Position numbers and translations under genes: made by a program
Assembly (NCBI GenBank): GCA_005884665.1
Contig: VBAT01000038.1
Location: forward strand, 29,253 to 93,252
DNA: 64,000 nucleotides
Source: Bacteroidota bacterium
GTDB lineage: Bacteria > Bacteroidota > Bacteroidia > Chitinophagales > Chitinophagaceae
Direction of reading: 5' to 3'
The notes under the pieces: generated by a model
Database searches by the model: none
Seen by the model: only the letters and a program-made list of their open reading frames with translations
What the model was told of the DNA's origin: nothing
Shown here: positions 49,944 through 57,581 of the stretch, piece after piece
Layout: each line of letters starts with the position of its first letter
Position numbering within the stretch: the stretch's first letter is position 1

Positions 49944-51281
49944 TTATTTTTTCATTTCAACGCTTAATATGCCTGCGGTCTGGAGTAATTTATGATAGGC
50001 CACAAATGCATCCGCTCTTGCCAGCGTATAACTCAGCCTCGCCTGTAATTGAGCTATGTCTGCATCTATCAGGTCGCCTGTCGTGGCAAGACTGTTGTCG
50101 AATTTATTTTTAACGATACGGTAATTCTCTTCTGCCTGTTCCACTGCCTTCAAATAGACATCGATCTTTTTCCGGCTGCTCATCAGGGAGAGGTAGGTTT
50201 TATTCACTTCCAGCCTGACATTATCATCCAAAATAGACTCGGTAAGGGATAACTGTTTCACTCTCGCTTCGGCCTGTTTTACTTTGGCTTTGGTCTTCCA
50301 GAGTGAGCCAATATTGTAGGAAAAGCCTACACCTACATCGATCGCGTTGGAGACGACGAGCACTTGTGGCACATCGGCTGCGATATATCCGCCAGTCAGC
50401 GCCAGGCTGGGAAACATTTCACCTTTCACCGATTTGACACCTGATTCAGCCGCTTTTTTTCGCAGGTCTATCGCAGCCATGTCCTTCCGGCTGTTCAGGG
50501 CAGCCTGCAAATAATCATCCAATACACGATTATCGTTTTTCCTGGCGATACCGGTAGTATCCAATACCAGTTCCGTAGCAGTTGGAAGGCCAAGCATCAG
50601 GTCCATATTGACATTGGCAAGCTGCAGGTTATTTTCTGCATCCAATAAATTGAGTTCCACATTAGATGTCTGCAACTGCGCTTTTAAAAAATCATTTCGT
50701 GCCAGCAAACCGTTTTTTTCCATGTTGCCCAAATCATTTTCTCGGTGCTGTGATTGCGACAGGTTTTCTTTGAAAAGCCTGACTGCTGTCTTTGCCTTGA
50801 ATAGGTTGGCAAATGCCTCGATGGTATTCTGGATCACTTCATCTTTATTATCCTCTGCATCCAGCTTCGCGGCCTGTTCCAAAAACCGGGATGATTCAAT
50901 GCCATACCGGATGCGGCCACCGGTATAGATCGGCAACGAAAGATTTACCAACCCATAGGCTGCCTGGTTCATCTTCGGCACTTCGGTACTGGAACTGCCA
51001 CCTCCGCTCCCACTTGCGGGTTTCATCTTGAGGTCTACGTTGGGACTGTTAAACCTCAGGTATGAAGCAGACGCCTTTGCATCGGGTAGCCTTCTTTCGA
51101 CTGCCTCCTTTAAAGTAGCAGTAGCCTCGTCGATCTTCGCCTGGCTGTTCTTCAGTTGTTTGCTGTTTTGAATGCTCAGGTCGATTGCTTCGTTCAGACC
51201 CAGTGTCTTCTTCTCCTGCGCATGGATTTGTGCCGACAGCAGGGAAAATACTATCAATGTTAGTTTCATTCTATTCTTCAT
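49944..51281 (-). CDS. TolC family outer membrane efflux protein
   Basis: 445 residues with signal peptide (LTLIVFSLLSAQIHAQ) and two outer-membrane-efflux repeats. The helical hairpins begin LGLNEAIDLSIQNSKQLKNSQ and IDLRKKAAESGVKSVKGE. It is expected to trimerise into an outer-membrane channel. The ATG at 51281 overlaps the tetR stop by 11 bp; a second ATG lies at 51269. The overlap shows translational coupling with the regulator. Confidence 0.92.
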   Translation of the reverse strand: MKNRMKLTLIVFSLLSAQIHAQEKKTLGLNEAIDLSIQNSKQLKNSQAKIDEATATLKEAVERRLPDAKASASYLRFNSPNVDLKMKPASGSGGGSSSTEVPKMNQAAYGLVNLSLPIYTGGRIRYGIESSRFLEQAAKLDAEDNKDEVIQNTIEAFANLFKAKTAVRLFKENLSQSQHRENDLGNMEKNGLLARNDFLKAQLQTSNVELNLLDAENNLQLANVNMDLMLGLPTATELVLDTTGIARKNDNRVLDDYLQAALNSRKDMAAIDLRKKAAESGVKSVKGEMFPSLALTGGYIAADVPQVLVVSNAIDVGVGFSYNIGSLWKTKAKVKQAEARVKQLSLTESILDDNVRLEVNKTYLSLMSSRKKIDVYLKAVEQAEENYRIVKNKFDNSLATTGDLIDADIAQLQARLSYTLARADAFVAYHKLLQTAGILSVEMKK

Positions 51282-51906
51282 GTGTCAGTATTGCTTTGAA
51301 TAATTTCTTTAAATGCTGGCTCAGTTTCTTTTTCATATGCTTTTGAAAATCCTCGTCACTGAGGGTTTGAAGATTGTTGATCTCCCTGTAATAATGCTGG
51401 GTGGCAACAATGGTATTGGCGGTACCGATCAGCGTTGCCATCATCAGGGGGATATCAATATTCTTCCTGAACTCTCCTTTCCGCTGGCCGTCATGAATCA
51501 ACCGGGAGATCAGCTCCTGGTTCCTTTTTTTCATTTCAAAAATGAGCTTGGCGGTAAAACCAGTGTGATTCAGTACCTGTTCGCGCATCATGATCCTTGA
51601 AAAACATTGTTGCTTCATCACTTTGTCGATATAATGATCGATGACCGTGTTCATCTTATCCATTGAACTCATCGTACCATCTCCCATCATATTTTCAAGG
51701 GTGATCTTCAGGTATTCGCCCCGGTAGCTGAATAAGGCTTCGAGCAACTTATCCTTTGAACCGAAATAATAAGAGATCATCGCAAGGTTCACGTTGGCTT
51801 TCTCCGCTATGTCTCTGACGGATGTACCATTGAAGCCTTTTTCAGCGAAAAGCGTCTCCGCCGATTCAATGATCTGGATCTGTTTATCGTTATATGTTGT
51901 TGTCAT
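51271..51906 (-). CDS. TetR family transcriptional repressor of the efflux operon
   Basis: 211 residues from ATG 51906 (MTTTYNDKQIQIIESAETLF). The N-terminal helix-turn-helix reads GFNGTSVRDIAEKANVNLAMISYYFGSKDKLLEALF, which is canonical. The C-terminal ligand domain is not assignable. It is the first gene of the efflux operon. Two palindromes overlap its promoter, so it very likely represses its own operon until a drug binds (inference). Confidence 0.92.
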   Translation of the reverse strand: MTTTYNDKQIQIIESAETLFAEKGFNGTSVRDIAEKANVNLAMISYYFGSKDKLLEALFSYRGEYLKITLENMMGDGTMSSMDKMNTVIDHYIDKVMKQQCFSRIMMREQVLNHTGFTAKLIFEMKKRNQELISRLIHDGQRKGEFRKNIDIPLMMATLIGTANTIVATQHYYREINNLQTLSDEDFQKHMKKKLSQHLKKLFKAILTHEE

Positions 51907-51924
51907 TATTTTTAAAAGAGGGCA

Positions 51925-51960
51925 CAAAGTTAAACAAATGTTTGATTTAAACAAATGTTT
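51925..51960 (-). promoter_or_regulatory. tetR promoter with two overlapping operator palindromes
   Basis: Two AAACA-AA-TGTTT palindromes (51932-51943 and 51949-51960) lie 17 bp apart. On the minus strand the -7 element TAACTTTG is at 51925-51932, and a TTTG (-33) sits 19 bp upstream within the distal palindrome. The operators therefore cover both promoter elements. Confidence 0.75.
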
Positions 51961-52024
51961 GATTAAGTTTTTCAGGAAAAATCTCCTGCAGATAAAAACG
52001 ATTGTTTGTACAGTAGGAATTTTC

Positions 52025-53239
52025 TTATCGCTGGCTTGCAATAAGCAGGTTGAGATCAGTGTACTTCAGGTCAAATCTTTCACTGAGATAAAAATTGGTC
52101 AACGCCCCTTTGAAAAGATAGATCCCGCTGCGCAGGTGTACCCTGTGCCAGACAAGGTTTTCAAATCCCCCATCCTCTCCTGCTTCCATCAACAAAGGCA
52201 TTAACACGTTGCTGATAGCCTGGGAGGCTGTCCTCGCAAAGCCTGACGGTATATTGGGCACGCAATAATGGATCACCCCGTATTTCATAAAGATGGGGTG
52301 TTCATGCGAAGTGATCTCTGAGGTTTCAAAACACCCGCCGCGGTCGATGCTAACATCGATCACTACCGCACCCGGTCGCATATTGCTTACCATTTCTTCG
52401 GTAACGACCATCGGTGTTCTTCCCGTCTCGGATCCAAGAGCACCAACGGCAACCTCGCAGGTCTTCAGTTGCTTGGCAAGCATGCGCGGTTCAATTACCG
52501 ACGTCCATAAACGATGACCGATATTATTCTGTAACCGCTTGAGGCGATAAACGCTATTGTCAAAAACTTTTACCGATGCACCGAGAGCCAGCGCTGCTCT
52601 TGCCGCATATTCTCCTACAATTCCAGCGCCGATGATGATAACCTTCGTAGGTGCAATACCGGAAATACCACCCAGCAAAACTCCTTTACCATGGTTGGCC
52701 GAGCTTAGGTACTGCGCAGCAATCAACATTACCGCGCTTCCAGCGATCTCGCTCATGCTTCGAACGATGGGATAGGAATCGCTATCGTCCTTTAAATTTT
52801 CAAATGAAATAGCCGTGATCTTTTTCTCCATCATCTTTTCGAGAAGCTCCGCTTTCAATACCGAAAGATGAATAGGTGAAATGATAACCTGGCCGTATTG
52901 GATCAGGGGGATATCTTCTTCAATTACCGGTGCGCTTTTTACAAGGACTGGCGACTTAAAAACTTCAGCCCGGTCATAAACAATTTTTGCTCCAGCTTCG
53001 CTATAATCCTTATCGCGGAAATGAGATGCTTCACCGGCATTGTGCTCGATTATTACACTATGTCCATTGCTGACAAGAACACTGACAGCGTCAGGGGTCA
53101 ATGCTATACGATTTTCCTGGAAAGCGATCTCTTTGGGAATGCCAATCATCATTCCCTGAGCCTTGGGCTTGATGTCCAGCGTTTCTTCTAAGGTTTCGTA
53201 GCTGAAAGAAGTACTTATTTTGGGTCTTTGCTGGCTCAT
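52025..53239 (-). CDS. ald: Alanine dehydrogenase
   Basis: 404 residues. The N-terminal block MMIGIPKEIAFQENRIALTP and the NAD-binding loop IIGAGIVGEYAARAALALGA define the alanine dehydrogenase/transhydrogenase family; IDVSIDRGGCFETS and YCVPNIPSGFARTAS are typical of the dehydrogenase. It interconverts L-alanine and pyruvate plus ammonia with NAD. About 28 extra N-terminal residues are usual for Bacteroidota members. It is a single gene, divergently placed with no obvious partner. Confidence 0.9.
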   Translation of the reverse strand: MSQQRPKISTSFSYETLEETLDIKPKAQGMMIGIPKEIAFQENRIALTPDAVSVLVSNGHSVIIEHNAGEASHFRDKDYSEAGAKIVYDRAEVFKSPVLVKSAPVIEEDIPLIQYGQVIISPIHLSVLKAELLEKMMEKKITAISFENLKDDSDSYPIVRSMSEIAGSAVMLIAAQYLSSANHGKGVLLGGISGIAPTKVIIIGAGIVGEYAARAALALGASVKVFDNSVYRLKRLQNNIGHRLWTSVIEPRMLAKQLKTCEVAVGALGSETGRTPMVVTEEMVSNMRPGAVVIDVSIDRGGCFETSEITSHEHPIFMKYGVIHYCVPNIPSGFARTASQAISNVLMPLLMEAGEDGGFENLVWHRVHLRSGIYLFKGALTNFYLSERFDLKYTDLNLLIASQR

Positions 53240-53358
53240 GCAAGGTTTCTTTTTATCCCAGCTTTAGGTAACTCGAATCATGCTATTCTCCACAACGGAC
53301 GCGGGTTCATTTCTTGCTGAACAAATTGGGAATAGCGACTAACTGCTGGTTGCCAAAA

Positions 53359-53790
53359 TTAGCTTATTTTATCATCTGTCCGCAACTTCCGGCTCGCAGA
53401 ATCCGCTATTTCAATGTAAATATGTCGCGTACCCGGAGGAAAAATACCCGGAGCCCTGTCGGGCCATTCCACCAGGCAGATATTATCGCCATACAAACAA
53501 TCCTCCATGCCAGCCCGGATAGCTTCTTCCTCATTTTTCAAACGGTATAGATCCAGGTGAAATATTTTCCTGTCAATTCCATTTTCCGTATAACTGTATT
53601 CATTGATAATTGAAAAAGTAGGACTGGTCACCGCATCCTTTACTGCCTTCACATCACAAAGAGCATGAATGAAAGTTGTTTTTCCCACACCCATCTCACC
53701 ATGGAAAGCAAACACCTTTGTGTCACCAGCCACTTTCCAAAACCGTGTTGCAATTTCTTTGATATCATCCAGGGAAAATTTCAACTCCAT
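53359..53790 (-). CDS. tsaE: tRNA threonylcarbamoyladenosine biosynthesis ATPase TsaE
   Basis: 143 residues with P-loop GEMGVGKTTFI, SPTFSIINEY and FHLDLYRLKNEEEA, then LVEWPDRAPG, a standard TsaE set. It supports the TsaBD complex in making t6A37 on ANN-decoding tRNAs. A TAnnTTTG element ends 4 nt before the ATG. Confidence 0.95.
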   Translation of the reverse strand: MELKFSLDDIKEIATRFWKVAGDTKVFAFHGEMGVGKTTFIHALCDVKAVKDAVTSPTFSIINEYSYTENGIDRKIFHLDLYRLKNEEEAIRAGMEDCLYGDNICLVEWPDRAPGIFPPGTRHIYIEIADSASRKLRTDDKIS

Positions 53791-53794
53791 TGCA

Positions 53795-53802
53795 CAAATT
53801 TA
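53795..53802 (-). promoter_or_regulatory. Promoter -7 element TAAATTTG for tsaE
   Basis: A minus-strand TAnnTTTG match directly before the start codon; it predicts a leaderless transcript. Confidence 0.5.
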
Positions 53803-53894
53803 GCGGGAATAGCAACCATGTTGCTAAGATATTGTTGTTAGTCATATGCTATCGGAATAGTGTTTGATAATTTTGTAATACGATTCTCACGCCA

Positions 53895-53964
53895 TCCCGC
53901 CGTTGGGCGGGACGAAGGCGCAACGTATGTGTCACGAGTCGTTGCGTCGTCGCGTCGCTGCGAG
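53895..53964. repeat. Palindromes and short-word repeats upstream of copA
   Basis: TCCCGCC-GTTG-GGCGGGA forms a 7-bp hairpin (53895-53912). CGCAACG (53919) and CGTTGCG (53940) are inverted, followed by GTCG/CGTCG words to 53964. The copA ATG is at 53982. Confidence 0.6.
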
Positions 53965-53981
53965 AAAAGTAAAAAAGCATT

Positions 53982-56102
53982 ATGGAAAAAGTACAATGGC
54001 AGGTCGAAGGAATGGATTGTTCCAATTGTGCGCTCACGATCCGTCGTTACCTCGAAAAAGAGGGCATGAAGGACGTGAAAGTGAATTTTGCAACCGGCGA
54101 TGTAAGTTTTGATATGAACGGCAACGCTGTTGTTCCCGGTAACCTTTCGAAAGGCATAGAGTCACTGGGTTATAAAGTGGTCAACGAGGAACAGGCTGAG
54201 AAGGAAAGAAAGCCGTTTCTTTCCAATCACCTCCAACGATTTTTGTTTTGTCTTCCTTTTACGCTGTTATTGATGCTTAACATGATACCAGGTGTACATA
54301 TTCACTGGCTGATGGACCCATGGGTTCAGTTGGCCTTGACTATCCCTGTATATATTGTAGGCATGAGTTTTTTTGGAAGGAGCGCCTGGAAGAGCTTACG
54401 CAATGGCATGCCAAATATGAATGTGCTTATCGCAGTAGGTGCGACCGCGGCCTTTGTATATTCTCTCTACGGAACTTTGACAGGGCAAGCTGCCAATTAC
54501 ATGTTCTATGAAACGACCGCTGCCATCCTTACCCTGGTTTTCCTTGGCAATCTTATGGAAGATAGTTCTGTTCACTCCACGCAACGGGCATTGAACAAGC
54601 TGGCAAAATCCCAGAAAGTAATGGCGAACATGATCGCCTATGATGACAAATACCAGGAACAAATATTCCAGGTTGAGAATACTGAGCTCAAGGTTGGCGA
54701 CCTTGTGTTGATAAAAAGCGGTGAACAGGTACCGGCAGATTGTAAAATACTGTGGGGAGAGGCCGACGTGAACGAATCTGTTTTAACGGGTGAAAGTTTG
54801 CCAGTTCATAAAAGTAAAAAGGATACATTGATCGGTGGAAGCCTGCTACAGGATGGGACAGTCAGAGCACAGGTAACAGCTGCGGGCAATGATACAGTTC
54901 TTTCCGGCATCATTAACCTGGTAAAACAGGCACAGGGCGAAAAGCCACCGGTCCAACAACTGGCCGACAGGATCAGCGCGGTGTTCGTACCTGTTGTATT
55001 GGGTATCGCGGCCTTAACGCTGGTAGTGAACTGGATCATCATGGAAGATTTTACACCGGCATTGATGAGAAGTATCGCGGTGCTGGTGATAGCATGTCCC
55101 TGCGCCATGGGTTTAGCCACTCCCGCAGCGATCGCTGTTGGATTGGGACGTGGCGCGAAATCCGGGATACTTTTCCGCAATGCAACAAGCCTTGAACTTT
55201 TCAAAGACATCAAACAGGTAGTGTTTGATAAAACAGGAACCCTGACCACGGGCAATTTCCAGATCGCGAATTCAGTCCAGAGTCCGGAGCCGGGAGTTCC
55301 GAGCCAGGAGTTCCAACGAATCGTTTATTCAATCGAAAATTTTTCCAATCATCCTATTGCAAAAAGTATAACGCGTGAATGGAAAATAGATGAAATACCG
55401 TGGACAAAGATCGAAGAGATAAAAGGCCTCGGCATGAAGGCTGAAGACAGGGAAGGTAATACCTACCAGGCAGGCTCATTCAGGATGGCTGAGCATCTTA
55501 CCAAAGACGACCAGCATAATATTTATGTTATAAAAAATGACCGGCTATTGGGTTGGATCGACGTAAAAGATGAAGTAAGACCTGAAGCAAAAGCGGTAGT
55601 TGATTATTTTCATTCGAAGGATATTAAAACTATTCTTTTAAGCGGTGACCGGTATGCCAAGACCAAACAACTGGGCGATCTTTTGGGTATCGATGAAGTG
55701 ATCGCCGAACAAACACCGGAACAAAAGCTGAATAAGGTCGCTGAACTGAATGCCCAGGCTCCTACCGTGATGATTGGAGATGGGATCAATGATGCGCCCG
55801 CACTGGCCAAGGCCACTGTTGGTGTGTCAATGAGCGATGCTTCTCATATCGCCATGCAAACGGCCCAGGTAGTGCTGATGAACAATGGCCTCAAGAACCT
55901 GCCGACTGCGCTGGGATTGGGAAAACACACCTACCTGACCATCAAACAAAATCTTATCTGGGCTTTTGCCTATAATATTGTTGCTATTCCTGTTGCCGCG
56001 CTGGGTTTTTTGACGCCCACATTCGGTGCTCTTGTAATGGGATTAAGCGATGTAGTGCTTGCCATTAATTCGGGAAGATTATTTGTTAAAAAAGTCACCT
56101 GA
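53982..56102 (+). CDS. copA: Copper-translocating P-type ATPase
   Basis: 706 residues. One N-terminal heavy-metal domain carries M-D-C-S-N-C. The membrane ion site is ACPCAMG (CPC), the phosphorylation site FDKTGTLTTG, the P1B-specific His-Pro is in FSNHPIAKS, and the hinge is GDGINDAPAL. CPC with a CxxC domain points to Cu(I) export from the cytosol. After DKTGTLTTGNFQIAN, residues about 431-443 (QSPEPGVPSQ) come from a short-word DNA repeat and look inserted. No copper regulator or chaperone gene is adjacent. Confidence 0.93.
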   Translation: MEKVQWQVEGMDCSNCALTIRRYLEKEGMKDVKVNFATGDVSFDMNGNAVVPGNLSKGIESLGYKVVNEEQAEKERKPFLSNHLQRFLFCLPFTLLLMLNMIPGVHIHWLMDPWVQLALTIPVYIVGMSFFGRSAWKSLRNGMPNMNVLIAVGATAAFVYSLYGTLTGQAANYMFYETTAAILTLVFLGNLMEDSSVHSTQRALNKLAKSQKVMANMIAYDDKYQEQIFQVENTELKVGDLVLIKSGEQVPADCKILWGEADVNESVLTGESLPVHKSKKDTLIGGSLLQDGTVRAQVTAAGNDTVLSGIINLVKQAQGEKPPVQQLADRISAVFVPVVLGIAALTLVVNWIIMEDFTPALMRSIAVLVIACPCAMGLATPAAIAVGLGRGAKSGILFRNATSLELFKDIKQVVFDKTGTLTTGNFQIANSVQSPEPGVPSQEFQRIVYSIENFSNHPIAKSITREWKIDEIPWTKIEEIKGLGMKAEDREGNTYQAGSFRMAEHLTKDDQHNIYVIKNDRLLGWIDVKDEVRPEAKAVVDYFHSKDIKTILLSGDRYAKTKQLGDLLGIDEVIAEQTPEQKLNKVAELNAQAPTVMIGDGINDAPALAKATVGVSMSDASHIAMQTAQVVLMNNGLKNLPTALGLGKHTYLTIKQNLIWAFAYNIVAIPVAALGFLTPTFGALVMGLSDVVLAINSGRLFVKKVT
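55273..55312. repeat. Short-word repeat inside copA
   Basis: The words AGTCC/GAGTCC/GGAG, GAGCC and GGAGTTCC are repeated in a 40-bp tract that reads Q-S-P-E-P-G-V-P-S-Q in the copA frame. It resembles the shuffled-word tracts between genes elsewhere in the window. Confidence 0.5.
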
Positions 56103-56107
56103 ACGTT

Positions 56108-56236
56108 TTTGGCCACAGAGAAAGAAGGCTCTGGGCTCTCCGCTGCTAGCTTGGTAGCCACATCGAAGCAAAGCAGGGCAGGCTTTGTTTTTCCTCTGCG
56201 GCTCCCTGGCTACCGGCAGGCAGGTCTGTGGCCAAA
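56108..56236. mobile_element. MITE-like element B (129 bp, 12-bp terminal inverted repeats)
   Basis: TTTGGCCACAGA (56108-56119) is perfectly matched by TCTGTGGCCAAA (56225-56236). Inside, CCTGGCTACCGGCAGGCAGG (56206-56224 region) repeats the core found in the element at 23103. It is non-coding, although an open frame passes through it into the OmpA gene. It fills most of the gap between copA and that gene. Confidence 0.6.
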
Positions 56237-56270
56237 TTCCTGTTTTTTATTTTGTGCCGTTATTTTTGCA

Positions 56271-56278
56271 GCGCAACA
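56271..56278 (+). promoter_or_regulatory. Promoter -7 element TATTTTTG for the OmpA-like gene
   Basis: A TAnnTTTG match 34 nt before ATG 56313, just outside the MITE-like element. Confidence 0.55.
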
Positions 56279-56312
56279 TATATTTCTTCGCCGCGTTAAT
56301 TCCCTGCATGGT

Positions 56313-57512
56313 ATGTCAACGATTTTTTCCAGAATATTTTTTACTGTGCTGTTTATCTACGGCACTTGTTTTTTAACAGCTCCTCTCGCAGCGCAAACGA
56401 GTTTATTGCTTAATGGCAATTTTGAAGATATTAATACCTGTACAGAATACAATTCAGAATGCGGGGTGGAGGGCTGGTTTTATTTAAACAATGTAAAAGT
56501 GCAGATGCTGGAAAATGAAGAACCGGAGCTTTATCAATATATCGGCAATAATTCCTTCGGTCTCTTCTTTACCTGGAACGGCTATCAAAATTTCTCACCC
56601 ATTGTCGGAACGCTACTTCCCTGCCGGCTGCAAAAAGATTCCCGATATATATTTCGTGGCCTGTTCAAAAAACCGAAGCTGGATAAAAAACTGGTCTTTT
56701 GGCCGGGCGTAGTTTTGGGAGAAAATTTTTATGTCCCCCGAAGACCTTTTGCGGCAACAATGCACCCGGACAGTATCACGCAAATAAAGTATTTACCCAA
56801 AACAGGATTTTACCAATTTGAATACAGCTTCACAGCAACAGGTAAGGAGAAATACCTGACATTCGGAACATATATAACCGAAGACACGGCACGTTCAAAA
56901 AATGTATTTATTGGTTCCCAAAGCGTCTCTGTTGTGCTGGATAATTTTGAACTGTTGTCCACCGAAGGTCCGGATGGAACCGACTGCAGTCATTTTGTAG
57001 AGATGAAAGAAGCAGTTTATAATTATAATTACCGTCATAAAGAAATGGACTACTCGCTTTATAGTAAAGGGGATCTGAACATTGATTTTAGCAAACACGA
57101 CAGCCTCAATAAGACCGTCTTTGATGTGCCCCTTAAAGAGAGACCTGTAAAGATTGATACTTTAAAACTTGGCGATGTCTTCTTTGATTTCAACAAATCG
57201 AAGCTGAAACAGGAAGGATTAACGATGTTGGCAAAATATTTCGATGAACCGGAAAGAAAAACTACGATCGACAGTATTTACATCGAAGGGCATACCGATT
57301 CAGTCGGCACTGATCGTCGAAACCTTCAACTGAGCCGGGAACGTTGCGAATCTGTTCGAGCCTGGATGCTCAGGAACGAAGTATTGCCTGACGAAAATAT
57401 TCAGATACATCCTTTCGGCGAGTCGAGACCTATGGTTTCCAATAGCACTTCGCAAGGCCGGGCACGAAACCGCAGAGTGGAAATAATCGTTTTTCGCCGG
57501 CAGAAAAACTAA
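56313..57512 (+). CDS. OmpA family protein
   Basis: 399 residues with a signal peptide (FFTVLFIYGTCFLTAPLAAQ). Residues about 30-230 are a beta-rich domain (LLLNGNFEDINTC ... VEGWFYLNN) like carbohydrate-binding modules found in Bacteroidota surface proteins. The C-terminal domain, about 285-395, is OmpA-like: FFDFNKSKLKQEG, IEGHTDSVGTDRRNLQLSRER, then the peptidoglycan-contact Arg block GRARNRRVEI. It probably anchors the outer membrane to peptidoglycan. ATG 56313 is used since the longer frame crosses the MITE-like repeat. Confidence 0.88.
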   Translation: MSTIFSRIFFTVLFIYGTCFLTAPLAAQTSLLLNGNFEDINTCTEYNSECGVEGWFYLNNVKVQMLENEEPELYQYIGNNSFGLFFTWNGYQNFSPIVGTLLPCRLQKDSRYIFRGLFKKPKLDKKLVFWPGVVLGENFYVPRRPFAATMHPDSITQIKYLPKTGFYQFEYSFTATGKEKYLTFGTYITEDTARSKNVFIGSQSVSVVLDNFELLSTEGPDGTDCSHFVEMKEAVYNYNYRHKEMDYSLYSKGDLNIDFSKHDSLNKTVFDVPLKERPVKIDTLKLGDVFFDFNKSKLKQEGLTMLAKYFDEPERKTTIDSIYIEGHTDSVGTDRRNLQLSRERCESVRAWMLRNEVLPDENIQIHPFGESRPMVSNSTSQGRARNRRVEIIVFRRQKN

Positions 57513-57581
57513 TAGGGCCGTTGAAACATGAGCATTCATTAATCGATTTTTCACTAGTTTAGGCAAAACTTGTTCTTCCTG

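Noticed and set aside
56109-56312. 68-residue extension of the OmpA-like protein
   Set aside because: It is a read-through of the MITE-like element. The signal peptide starts at 56313, downstream of a promoter element.
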